NCBI GenBank assembly: GCA_036971615.1 | Contig: JAYKKR010000020.1 | Location: forward strand, 620,001 to 684,000 | Length of the DNA stretch: 64,000 bases | Direction: 5' to 3' | Source: Amyloporia xantha | Taxonomy: Eukaryota; Basidiomycota; Agaricomycetes; Polyporales; Adustoporiaceae | Shown here: piece after piece, positions 32,991 to 43,701 of the stretch | Position numbering within the stretch: the stretch's first letter is position 1 | Layout: every line of letters begins with the position of its first letter | Notes under the pieces: generated by a model | Databases searched by the model: none | Told to the model about the DNA's origin: nothing | The model's input: the letters and a program-made list of their open reading frames with translations, nothing else | Translations under genes and position numbers: made by a program

Positions 32991-34256
32991 ATGATAGCGG
33001 GCAGCGGCTTGGAGCTCAGCGACACATTGGCAGCTTGCATGCGCGATATGTTTCAGTTTTGGCTACACAAGCTTCGGAATGCAGCCGGACAACCGAGAAA
33101 CCCACAGCCTCCCACACATATCCGCGCCGATATCGTCGTCGAATGCAGCCAGATCGCGCACCAGCTCGCAAAGGCATATATCAAACCTGGTGTGTACTCT
33201 TGGATGCTGTGGGCATCTACTCATTCTGCGCTGACCGGGAAGTAGTGCGCTTATCCTGGGACATTGACCGCTATTCTGATGCTATAGGCGTGGGCAACAC
33301 CGGACAGAACGTGAATCTGGAGGCGCAGCTCAAGACTAAATGGCCGCCTCTCCTCCCAGACACCACCGTGGTTCTAGATGAACCCTGCGTGCTCCTCGAC
33401 CAGCACTCGCGCATCCTAGCATGGGTGCTTCCGGGCGTCCTTCATGTGAATCGCCAGGTGGGCGCATTCATCTTCCGCCATGCACCGCGCTCACTACGCT
33501 GTGTCGGCAGAGAGAGATACAATTGGCGACGGCCCACCTATCAACACAACTGATGCGTAAAGCCCCGGGGGTCAGTTGGCGAAACCATGAAGCATATTTC
33601 CGCGATCGATCAACCTGCACCACACCTCCGGGGACTGTCAATCTGTCTCCAGGATGGCACGCGCTGGGTCACACGGTACGCTGACGATCCGTTAACTCTG
33701 ATGACTGGCGAATGACGGCGCATACATCCAGGGCCCATTGGACCCAATGCTGCCTTCGGCGAGCTTACGCGATCAAGATGGCCAGAGTGGATGGCGATGG
33801 TTGACCGCCATCCGTGAATCAGCCGCCATCCTATCCGCCATGATGTCCGTCATGCATCCCGACCTGTATGCTGCGGGACATACGTGCATGGAGTCGCTTC
33901 TTGGCGAAGTGGAGTATCCCGCAATAGTAAGCGCTTGGTCTTCGATCTTCAATGGCGTTCAGGTCATCAGCAATCGCGAGACGCCGCTACACCGCGATAA
34001 AAACTCGCGCAAGCAGTGGTTCGACCTTCTCACCACGGTAGGGAGCTACGGCGCATTGGAAATGCAGCTGGATGGTCCAAATATCGCTATAGACTACAAG
34101 GCGGGTAGCGTAGTTGCGCTTTGCGGAAAGCTTCTGCGCCATGGCGTTCAGAGATGCGATGGAGAGCGCATATGCTACGCTTATTTTATGAGGGACTCAG
34201 TGCATGCCGCGATGAATGTCAAGGCACCGCACTGGATGGAGTGGACTTATGGTTGA
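32991..34256 (+). CDS. TET/JBP-type 2-oxoglutarate/Fe(II) dioxygenase
   Basis: Predicted nuclear enzyme that oxidises 5-methylcytosine (TET/JBP superfamily). The N-terminal region (32,991-33,456) includes VGIYSFCADREVVRLSW and ILAWVLPGVL. An intron at about 33,457-33,511 (GTGGGC..GCAG) and one at about 33,680-33,731 (GTACGC..CCAG) follow. The catalytic part shows NRETPLHRD (Fe ligands His and Asp, 33,990-33,998), AGSVVALCG, LRHGV (distal Fe-ligand His, 34,140-34,142) and GERICYAYFMRD (2-oxoglutarate-binding Arg, 34,167-34,169), all intact. A one-base frame break at about 33,186 lies upstream of the catalytic core. It ends 68 bases from the end of the convergent transposase gene. TET/JBP genes riding on KDZ transposons are documented in basidiomycetes. 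Confidence 0.85.
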
Positions 34257-34323
34257 ATACACAGATCTGTATTTGTGTCAAGTCTATGTTTGTGTATCTA
34301 GTAGGGTCGTGAATGGCGAACCA

Positions 34324-37300
34324 TCACACACATGTATTAAAGCGAGAAGCGGCATGCTCTGCCATGCGCGTCCACAGCGAGGCCTGACGGCGCGCATAGC
34401 ATACATGACCTGGAGGCCCATAGAGGCGGGAGCGCCATAGGTTCGCCTTGTTATGGAAGCTCGCCTGCGTCCACGCCATCTCTGCCGTGACCATGACAAA
34501 CTCCTCCGCCCACCTATCCTTACGTGATTTTGCACGGAACCAGTTGACGCGATGCACTGCCGCGCTGCAGTCAGCATTGCGGGCATTGGACGGACCACAA
34601 TCGCACTCACACTCCGTCAACCAGTTGGACTGCGTTGAATCGCCCTCGATGTCTACGGTCCATATCCAGGACAACTTGTCCTGCCGTGTTCCTCGGATGG
34701 AGTTGTCGAGCAGCGCGGTGATCGCCTTGAGGTCATCATGTTGAATGGCACGGAAGCGCGCTTTGATGGCGTCAGTCGGATTCAGAGCGAGGATGGCGTG
34801 GCGGCTTTGACTGTAAATGCGCACGTTCTCTAGCACCGCCCTCTGCGTGGAGATGACCTCGTCCCAGGACCGGAGCTTTTGGCGCTGGCTCTTTGCATGA
34901 CGAACCGCCGTACGAAACAGCACTGACTTGTAACCAATGGCGAGGCGAATCTGATGAAGGGCGTCATTGGCCTGCCCAATGCGCAAACTCAACTCCTCCG
35001 AAGCGATGTCCTCTAAACCGCTGGCCACGACAACATCGTAGCCAAGCTGCGATGGAAGCGAAATGATGGCGCTCTCAGGCTGGATTCCAGAATCGATCTC
35101 ACCGGTGTAAATCTCATCAAGAGGATTGACATCTTCCTCCAGTGCATCCCATTCAGACCCGTCATAAGCCTCTGAGGCGCCATCCCCATCGGGCTCGGCC
35201 ACAAGTGGAATGTACGAAGCGGCTTTGGACTCGAATGTCACTATACGCTTCTGAAGGCGCTGACGGCGCTCCTCCAGCGCAAGGCGGTCCGCCACCAGCG
35301 GATGCCGGCCCATCTTCCGTTTCAGTTGGCTAATGACCAACCTAAGACCTGTTGTGAGCTTGGCACCCGATGTTCAATGACGCTACCTACTGCAATTCCT
35401 GAATCTTCATGCCCGTGGCTATCCATGCAGCTACGCCCTGATGGCGATGTTGCGATGTTTCCGTTTGCGTTAGTTGAAGTTGGATCTGCATCCGGGTGGG
35501 TGCTGCGCCACATCATTAATCATGGCCGTACCCTCTAGTGTGCACTCTCACCCTTTCTCATCTGCACGTCAAAGACATCCATCGCGCTGATTTTAGCGTC
35601 ACGCATGGCGAGCGCCTCGCCCTCAGCGGCTCGCCACTCTCCTAGCTGCTCCTCCGTGCTCGATCTCTCAATGAACTCCAACACATCCCCGCTCTCCGTG
35701 GCGCCGGCTTTGGCCTTTCGCCATTTCCTAACAAGGGTGTTCGCTGTTGAAACCACAGTCAATCAACCTCTCCACCAATGTCAAGGTTGGCCCACCCATC
35801 CCGGTCAACTTCTTCCAATTGGAATCATTCATGTGATCGTCAATGACTTCCTTTCTATGTGCTGTGGTCATGCCGCGTGTGCTACCCGAAATGAGATTCA
35901 ACGGCGCCCAAAGGGTTTCAATCACTTCGCCATCAATCTGACCAGCACCGGGAATAAAGTTGGGTGAGTAGCGAGGAAAGCATGTGTCTTGATGGCCGTG
36001 GACATGAAACAGGCCTATTCCGCGCCGTATCTCCACGTTCGGCGGCATGTGCAAATACTCACTCTCCCCAAACCGCTTCATGAGATTGATGCCGTATTGA
36101 CACATGATGTCGTACATCACCAGCAGCACCTGGATACCCGCCATGGTGGCGAGCACCTCGCTCAGCGCGTAATCCATGTTCATCTGTCTGATGGCGGGTG
36201 TAAGTGAACAAAGGAAATAGCAAACCACTTACCTCTCGCCTTTCTGAAATCAACCACCGCATGCGGCATGAAAAACCCATGGCGCGCACAGGCCGCGGCG
36301 CCAATCCCCGTGGCTTCAAGGTTATGGCGATCTGCATTCGCCTGGTTGACGGCGCGATGATCGTGACAGAAGGATTTCTACATAGGCTATGAGCGTCCAA
36401 CGGTTCATCCACTAGGAGTCGATCACGGACCTCTTTATGCTCGATGGCGACCGCGAGATGCTTCTTGTAGGTGTCATCGCCCACCATGAAAGCGTCGCCA
36501 TCGCTGAGAATGACGTCGTCCTCTGGGCGACGCATCTTGAGATGCTCCGCGCTAAAGTTGCCGTCCATTACGATGCTCCTCATGTACTTCCATCTGCTAT
36601 CGCGTTACACATGCCGCCCAAAAACGTCTTACATGGCTCACTGTACGGGGTCATCACGCCATCCGGAAGCGAGATTCACGCCAGGCTTGGGACATGCCGG
36701 GCACCCCAAAGCGAGGCCACCAGCTGGTATCGCGTTGGAGGCGCCATGACCATATCCATGCCATTTGCGGTATTTGAGGTTTCGCCATTGGCGGGACACC
36801 CGCAGAAGCTCTCTGTAACGGTTCTAGCCCCTTCTCAACGGCGAAAACAGCTTCATATGCACATAGCGGCTTACCTGCACTGAATGCGGGAACGCGGAGT
36901 TTGTGACACGTCGAAGCTTGCTGTAGTAATTCATCCCCGAGGTTTTGCACTCCTTGTTGGTAAGCAAAAAATCATCCAACACCCGAAATGTGAACGCAGT
37001 GCGTGGCCGCTTGGTGCTCCCAGGATAGAGGCCCATGTCCAATAGTTGCAGGTCTCGAGTGAGCCTGTTATCGCACCGACACCACACAACGTCCAGGCTA
37101 TGCATCCCCGTAACATCTACAATGGTCAAAGTGTCAAATGCGTAGTGACTTCGCGGCGCCGTCGAGTCCGCTTTGATTGGCTCTTCATCCTCTTCATTGT
37201 CCCCGGCGTCACTCACGTCGTCGTCTTCGCCATCGCTATCAGCATCCCCATCCAGCGGCGTGATCGGGGACTCCGCATCCACACATGGTTCGCCATCATG

Positions 37301-37885
37301 CCCGAGATGCATCCGCACCCCAACCTCCCGAAGCCACGCCGGTTCGAAGAACCCATCCGCCCACTTCTCCACCCGATGCAGCGGCATGCGGCGATGCGTC
37401 AACTGCAGGCAGTCCTCGCAATACACGGGGCGCCCAAAGCATTCCAAGCAGCGCCAATCGCCATGCGCATCAGCGCATTTGCTGCATCGTCTCTCACCTG
37501 GTGGGGCTTCTAGCTCGATGATGTGGCTTAGATACACATCGCGAAGTGGAAGCCATTCGCGCATAAAGTCGTTCTGCGACTGCCCCGCCTTCGGCGTTGA
37601 CATTGAGCGACCCAAATAAGGCGACGGTACTCACCTTGTGCAGACTCTTCATCGGCATCACATCGTCAAACACCACATGCTCCTGCACGGGTTCGGAATA
37701 TGCGTCATGAGACGCGGCTTTAGAGGGGATTTCGACGGCGATCTTGATGCGCTTGTCGGCACATGCGCACGCGGTAGCGGTGCTTCCTTGGGAACGTATG
37801 TGACGGCGCCTCTTGCAGTTCGCCGTTCTTCGCGACGCACGAACACCGCATCGCCACTGACATGTTGCTTCTTCGTGCGGGCCAT
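34324..37885 (-). CDS. KDZ (Kyakuja-Dileera-Zisupton) transposase
   Basis: Read right to left. The start ATG at 37885 opens a basic N terminus (MARTKKQHVSGDAV). The CxC2-type cysteine cluster (about 37.5 kb) has CSKC, CLEC, CEDC and paired His (LTHRRMPLHRVEKW). Then come VTGMHSLDVVWCRC, ELLRVSRQWRNL, GCPACPKPGVNL, and the catalytic core with VMDGNF, CHDHRAVNQAN, ATGIGAAACARHGFFMPHAV, QMNMDYALSEVL, MYDIMCQYG (Asp) and IDGEVIETLW (Glu). The C-terminal helical region is open over 338 codons to 34,324. Introns are short. At least two one-base frame breaks fall in the core (near 36,370 and 36,236), plus one near the N terminus, so the copy is inactive or its base count is wrong. Confidence 0.85.
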
Positions 37886-38160
37886 GGCCGTATCACTGCG
37901 GACAGATGACAATTGGCTTATTGTGATCCATGACAGCTTCCTTTTCATACTGAATGGCAATCTCTCACGCCCCTGCCTCCTGATCCCTTATCAACAACGG
38001 ATCATATCCACGCGATCACCTTCAGATACTTGGCCGATGCTTATCTCCGACGGATCTTCGCCATGACCTTCCCTCGAGGCGATCACCCGATCCACCATCG
38101 ACTCCTCAAATTCGCCTTGCATTTCGCCTTGGCCTACCAACCCATTCACCCCACGGCGCA
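37886..38160. other. divergent promoter region
   Basis: 275 bases between the starts of the transposase (minus) and the small gene at 38161 (plus). No TATA box was recognised; it has three ATGGCG/CGCCAT motifs or close variants. Confidence 0.35.
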
Positions 38161-38915
38161 ATGGCTCTCGCCTTGAAGAATCGCGAACAGTCCCTCTCCA
38201 GCCTCATCGCTATCAACCGCCGACTGATCTCATACTATGCCTGGCGCTGCGAGCAGGCGCTAGCGACCATCATGTCTGTCGCCGCCGGTAGAGACAAGGT
38301 GGCTGGCTTCGACATCACCTTGGCGCGGTGGGAGATTGGCCTCCGCATGGAAATGGTAAGCTTCGCCTTCCCCAACGTGTCTGCTCTGACGCTCAGCAGG
38401 AAGCCCTTCGCGACTGCCTTGGCCGCCTCGCCCTCGTCGGCGTCACCGACGTCGAGCTCCCCGACGTCGTCCGCAAGATCAGCGACGCCACCGTCTTTGG
38501 GGCCGTCCCACGGATCCACGTCCTCGAGATACAGCCGTTCACGCCGCTCGCCTCGCCGCCATCCTTGCAGCTACAGAAGCTGCGCACAGAAACCGAGCCC
38601 GCGTGGTGGACTTGGCCAGACGACCCTCCCAGTCACCTTCCAGCATGGTGGAAGTATCCACTGCATGACAGAGTAAGTCGCCACCCCGCTCCCACCTTTT
38701 CAACACATTCATTCACATAAATTGCATCGATTGCCGCATAGCGTCGCGGCGACACCTATCAAGTCAACTACCGCGATATGAGAGCGGTCAGCCATCGATT
38801 GGATGACGTCGAACGCCTGGTCACCCGCTTCGCCGAGAGCCGCCATCGCGATGCCGGCGACCTCACAAGGATGTTGGACGCCTTCAAAGAGGTGCTGTTG
38901 CCAGATGAGGAGTGA
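38161..38915 (+). CDS. 213-aa helical accessory protein of the KDZ element
   Basis: Intact three-exon gene: 38161-38355 (65 codons), 38400-38672 (91 codons), 38742-38915 (57 codons and TGA); both introns are phase 0 with GTAAG donors. Exon 1 ends LARWEIGLRMEM, with Trp nine codons before the intron, the same place as in genes A, B and C of the gypsy element. Exon 2 has a Pro/Trp-rich end (EPAWWTWPDD). Exon 3 is an amphipathic helix (VSHRLDDVERLVTRFAES), probably a short coiled coil. Being unbroken while its neighbours are not suggests recent activity or constraint. Function unknown. Confidence 0.7.
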
Positions 38916-39039
38916 GACCGGGTCTCTGCGCGCCATGTCGTAGGTGGATCTCGCCGTCGTCTGTATGTATTTCTTGTCGCTGCCTTTATGAGCACGAGTG
39001 CATGACGTCCCCAGCGTCTCCCATTTGTTCAATGGACCT

Positions 39040-40530
39040 TGTATTTAAGCGGCTGAATCACATTACCATCCAATCATGTGGATGGCGATGCGATTCAGAC
39101 AGCTTAACTTCGGAGGTAGCATTGACGAATGGCCGAGCTCGAGGACGCCAGCAAATCATGCTCTTTGGACATCGCGCCATGTCAAAGGTGGGTGTTTTCA
39201 GGTGGCGTATGTATCCGTTTCGTCTGCGCGGTGAGTGCATAAATGCATGACGTCCTTCTGCGCCAGCCAATTCTTCAATGGCCTTGGTATTCAAGCAGCT
39301 GAATCGGATGGCCATCCAACAATGGTTGGATGGCGATTCGATTCAGATGCTGATCCAGGGTAGCATTGAAGAATCATGCAGGTCGAGAAGCGCGCCATGC
39401 ACGGCGCCATCGGATGGCGCATATTGCCGCTGAACGAGGCGGCTTCATCTATGACCTTCGGAGCCACAGGTATGCGGCTCTGAAGAGCATAGATGAAGGC
39501 GCCCTGTCTGGCGAGCCATAGCGCCATCTCACGGTGAGCATGAGCGCGCCATGCATGGCGCCATCGGATGGCGCTCATCGCTGCCGGACAGCGCAACTTC
39601 CATCTGTGGCCCTCCGAGCCGCATGTATGCTGCTCCGAGTGACACAGAGGAAGGCGCCCTGTCTGGCAGTGATAGCTCCATCTCCCAACAGCGAGCATCA
39701 GCGCGCATGCACTTCGCCATCGGATGGCGCCCGTTTCCGCCGGACAAGGCCCATTTGACTTATGTCCTTCTGAGCCACAGGTATGCGGCTCGGAGGAACA
39801 TAAGTCAGGTCTTCCTGTCTGGAGTCTGACTCTCTAACGTGAGTTTCAAATTTATGGTCTGCATGGATGCGGGATTCATGCAAGGCGCTGTTGGATAAAG
39901 CCATTAACTCCTTGCTCTCTACGTTCACCAGTGGAATCGAGTTGCCCTCCGCGCCATGAGTACTCCGGATGCAGCTGAATTGTCCATCAGCATCAGGGGT
40001 ACTCTCAAAACGTGGACGGTGATTCGATTCCTCTGGGTGACCCAGGGTAGCAAGGATGAAATGGCCCCGTCCAACAGCGCCAGCACATCATAACACCTGC
40101 GTGCCATACGCCTCACAATGTGGCAGGCAAGGTACGTGGCGCATGGTTGCATAGCGCGTCTGGACATGGTGGCGCCATGATTCCATAGCGCATGCTGCCG
40201 CTGGAGATGGCCATTGGATCTGTGTCCCGCAGAGGGTCCAGACAGCTGGATCCTTTGAAGGACACATATCAGATGGCCCAGTCTCTGCGCGTGTCTTGGG
40301 TTGGGCGAGAATATGTATTAGATGCTGGTAGGTGGGTAGATCAAGTTCAAATGACCTTAGCGTACATGAAATATGTATAGCGGTAGAATATAGCGCGATG
40401 CTGCCGCTTGAGATGGCCATTGGATCTGTGTCCCACAAAGGGTCCACACAGCTGGATCCTTTGAAGGACACATGTAAGATGGCCCTGTCTCTGCGCGTGT
40501 CTTGGGTGGGGTGTATGGAGCCGTCGGAAA
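39040..40530. repeat. right subterminal region with at least seven imperfect hairpins
   Basis: Perfect or near-perfect inverted repeats at about 39,056-39,105 and 39,297-39,347 (GGATGG...CCATCC cores), 39,447-39,511 (CTTCATCTATG/CATAGATGAAG), 39,590-39,655, 39,757-39,812 (GACTTATGTCC/GGAACATAAGTC), and two direct copies of a further one at about 40,200-40,310 and 40,395-40,510 (GGATCTGTGTCC/GGACACAT). Each is bordered by CGCCAT or ATGGCG. No convincing gene. Confidence 0.75.
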
Positions 40531-40719
40531 TGGCCAATCAGTCCTTGCGCTTTGAATTGTAGTCACACCACTGACCTGACCACACACGAAACGTCGTGAT
40601 GAATGACAGATTGCAAAGCCTAATGGATGGCGAGGCATTATTATTATTATACATACAGCATGAGATTTATTGAAATGCATATAATTAAAGCGTAGAAAAG
40701 GAAACAATAGGGCGGAATA

Positions 40720-42017
40720 TACTACTTCAAGGCGAGAATATACCACGATAATATGGCGCAGTCGGCCGCGCCGTGTCTACAGGCTATATTATAGCCCTCG
40801 GCCGACACTACTTGCAGGCGAGAATATACCACGATAATATGGCGCAGTCGGCCGCACCGTGTCTACAGGCTATATTATAGCCCTCGGCCGACACTACTTG
40901 CAGGCGAGAATATACCACAGAAATATGGCGCACTCGGCCGCGCCATATCTGAAGGCTATATTATAGCCCTCGGCCGACACTACTTGAAGGCGAGAATATG
41001 GCGCAGTCGGCCGCGCCGTATCTAAAGGCTATATTATAGCCCTCGGCCGACACTACTTGCAGGCGAGAATATACCACAGAAATATGGCGCAGTCGGCCGC
41101 GCCGTATCTAAAGGCTATATTATAGCCCTCGGCCGACACTACTTGCAGGCGAGAATATACCACAGAAATATGGCGCAGTCGGCCGCGCCGTATCTAAAGG
41201 CTATATTATAGCCCTCGGCCGACACTACTTCAAGGCGAGAATATACCACGATAATATGGCGCAGTCGGCCGCGCCGTGTCTACAGGCTATATTATAGCCC
41301 TCGGCCGACACTACTTGCAGGCGAGAATATACCACAGAAATATGGCGCACTCGGCCGCGCCATATCTGAAGGCTATATTATAGCCCTCGGCCGACACTAC
41401 TTGAAGGCGAGAATATACCACAGCAATATGGCGCAGTCGGCCGCGCCGTATCTAAAGGCTATATTATAGCCCTCGGCCGACACTACTTGCAGGCGAGAAT
41501 ATACCACAGAAATATGGCGCACTCGGCCGCGCCGTATCTAAAGGCTATATTATAGCCCTCGGCCGACACTACTTGAAGGCGAGAATATACCGCAGAAATA
41601 TGGCGCAGTCGGCCGCGCCGTATCTAAAGGCTATATTATACCCTCTCGGCCGACGCTACTTGAAGGCGAGAATATACTACGGAAATATGGCGCAGTCGGC
41701 CGCGCCGTATCTAAAGGCTATATTATACCCTCTCGGCCGACGCTACTTGAAGGCGAGAATATACCAGGGAAATATGGCGCACTCGGCCGCGCCGTATCTA
41801 CAGGCTATATTATACCCTCTCGGCCGACGCTACTTGAAGGCGAGAATATACCAGGGAAATATGGCGCACTCGGCCGCGCCGTATCTACAGGCTATATTAT
41901 ACCCTCTCGGCCGACCCTGCACTGCAGGCTATAGCGATGGCGTCGGCCGACGTCCGCTCTCCTTACTAAGTAATAAAAATTTCACCCATATCTCTCCCTA
42001 TAGAGTAGGCTATAATG
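40720..42017. repeat. right terminal inverted repeat with 14 copies of the 86-bp unit
   Basis: Fourteen units spaced exactly 86 bases (one of 73 after a 13-base loss near 41,000), each with GCGAGAATATACCA, AATATGGCGCAGTCGGCCGC and CCTCGGCCGACACTACTT. The last units have ACCCTCTCGGCCGACGC and are closest to the left array. The tip (about 41,915-42,017) mirrors 23,571-23,672 almost base for base. Confidence 0.95.
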
Positions 42018-42084
42018 ACTGAATGGGCTCTGATCTTAGAGTCACTTCTCCAGTGCCATGGGTGGTTTGTGTGTGCCCTGGTCA

Positions 42085-42300
42085 CACCCCGCTCTCGTCT
42101 CCCCTGCGTCGCGGTTGTGTCTCCCCCGCGTCACGGTTGCGTCTCCTCCGCGTCGTGTCTGCGTCTCCCCCGTGCCGCGTCTGCGTCTCCTCCGCGTCGC
42201 GTCTGCGTCTCCCCCGCGCCGCGTCTGCGTCTCACCTGCATGCGTCTCCCCCGCACCGCGTCTGCATCTCACCTGCATCGCGTTTGCGTCTTGCTTACGC
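42085..42300. repeat. GCGTCTCCCCC tandem repeats of the MULE-like element
   Basis: About nine copies of a roughly 24-base unit built on TCTGCGTCTCCCCCGCG. Orientation is opposite to the GACGCC repeats at 22,985-23,107. Arg/Cys-rich frames across this stretch reflect the repeat and are not genes. Confidence 0.8.
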
Positions 42301-43700
42301 CCTCTGCACATCTGGCAGGTGTTTGCTGGACAGCAAGGACAAGGACCCCCTTTTCGTGCGCCACATGTGTCGCTCTGGCGTCCTCCGCGCGTCGCCTTCC
42401 TAATTGGCTGCACCTTGCCCGTGCGTCTTTCGCCGGTCAAGGTCGATCAACGTCAACTGTCAGCCGCTAGTTGATCAAGCTTCACCTTCTCTCGCTGACT
42501 TTTTGTATATATTCTTTTTTACCAATGTACACATCTATAGCCTACTCATTTTCTTTGACTGTCTATAAGGTATGAGAGTCCTAGTTTATCTGAGGCTTAA
42601 TTCCGACTAATTCTCCAATTTCCAGTTGTTATGTACATTATGGCAAAAATATCAAAATATAATTTGTCGAAAGCCTTGAACTCTAATGAGCGAGGGGCGA
42701 TCGAGACGCCGCTGTTTCCTGTGTTCGCGGTGTTTGTGTCTAATCCAGCATGCTCCTCTAACTATACTTCAAGCTTAATGTTATGTATTCTCGAGCTCGG
42801 CGACACCGGTTTTAGAGGTTGAGTCCTTCACACAACCCTATCGTACAGGGAGCATGGCTTTTGTGAGGCAGCTGGCGGCTAAGTTTGGTAGTGCATGACC
42901 TGACATTGAATTGACAGGCATTCTTTCGACACATTCTTTCCTACTTCCAGTCCCCGTCATCAAAAACTACATTAGAGAACACCGCGCTCACCAAATCAAG
43001 TGACCAATACAATCCGCCGTCAAAACCCAAATTAAGGAAGTGGCACAGCACACAAGGCTCGGACCTGTCGGAATCAGAATTGCGAAAGGAAGGCCGGGCC
43101 CCAATGCAGTCAAGGCTCAAATCGGAGGAGTGGGGTGGTACAAAAGAGCCGTCAAAATCAAGATCAAAAAGAGGGGTCCAATCCGGCATGTGGCCAGAGT
43201 CAAACAGTTACGACCACTTCTCGCATCCGCAGGCTGATGCGAACAAGCGGGCAAGTGGCGGACATTTGGTGCCAGTGCTCGACGAGTACGGTACATTATA
43301 CATCACATATGAGCTTTTTAGCACTGTTTCACAGCCCCTTCCAAGGCAATACCATTGCATATGCTCTTGCATCCGAGCGTGAGGCACCTCAGCCCCCAGC
43401 CATCCCTCATCACAATGCATCACAGTCCTCGCTTCTGAGCCGCAAGAGGTACCGAGCAAGCCGTTCTTCGAATCCGGCCGCACCAGCCACACATTCCAAC
43501 CGCTCTTCACGCTCCATGGAGCATCAAGAAACTGATTCCTCGCCACCGCGGCACCAGCAATTGTTGCCTCATCCAGAAATGTCAACTTCTTCTGAGGTAG
43601 ACACCCCTGACTTCTCGAAACCATCTTCTCGTCACAGGCAGACCAGGTCGAACATTGCAGCAAGTACGAATAAGAAAAATACCAAACTCCCGCAATGACC
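42301..43700. other. 5' region of the transposase-like gene
   Basis: No recognised domain. A Ser/Pro/His-rich plus-strand frame at 43,200-43,698 (RKRYRASRSSNPAAPA and so on) could be an N-terminal exon of the downstream gene, but it ends in TGA at 43,696-43,698 and no clean splice joins it. Confidence 0.35.
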
Positions 43701-43701
43701 C

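Larger units (their letters stand above)
23571..42017. mobile_element. KDZ DNA transposon, 18.45 kb, carrying a TET/JBP gene
   Basis: The left end (CACTATAGCCTACTC at 23571) and the right end (CATTATAGCCTACTC on the opposite strand, ending 42017) start a nearly perfect inverted repeat of about 110 bases, which passes into arrays of an 86-bp unit. If the outer CAGT/ACTG pair belongs to it, the limits are 23567-42021. Inside are six genes: two Zn-cluster/coiled-coil type (plus), a Ser/Pro-repeat gene and an HMG-like gene (minus), a TET/JBP oxygenase (plus) and the KDZ transposase (minus). Association of TET/JBP genes with KDZ transposons in mushrooms is established; the accessory genes here are not known to me. 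No target duplication was found. Confidence 0.85.

Noticed and set aside
23672..41940. CRISPR array
   Set aside because: The repeats are 86-bp direct units without spacers in a spliced eukaryotic genome; no cas genes.
23571..42017. CACTA (En/Spm) superfamily assignment from the CACTA end
   Set aside because: The right end is CATTA, there is no 3-bp target duplication, and the transposase is clearly KDZ.
23559..42029. 8-bp target duplication for the KDZ element
   Set aside because: ACACCATA (left) and AATGGGCT (right) do not match; no other flank length gave a repeat.
42015..42474. Arg/Cys/Ser-rich repeat proteins
   Set aside because: Products of the GCGTCTCCCCC tandem repeat in three frames on both strands.
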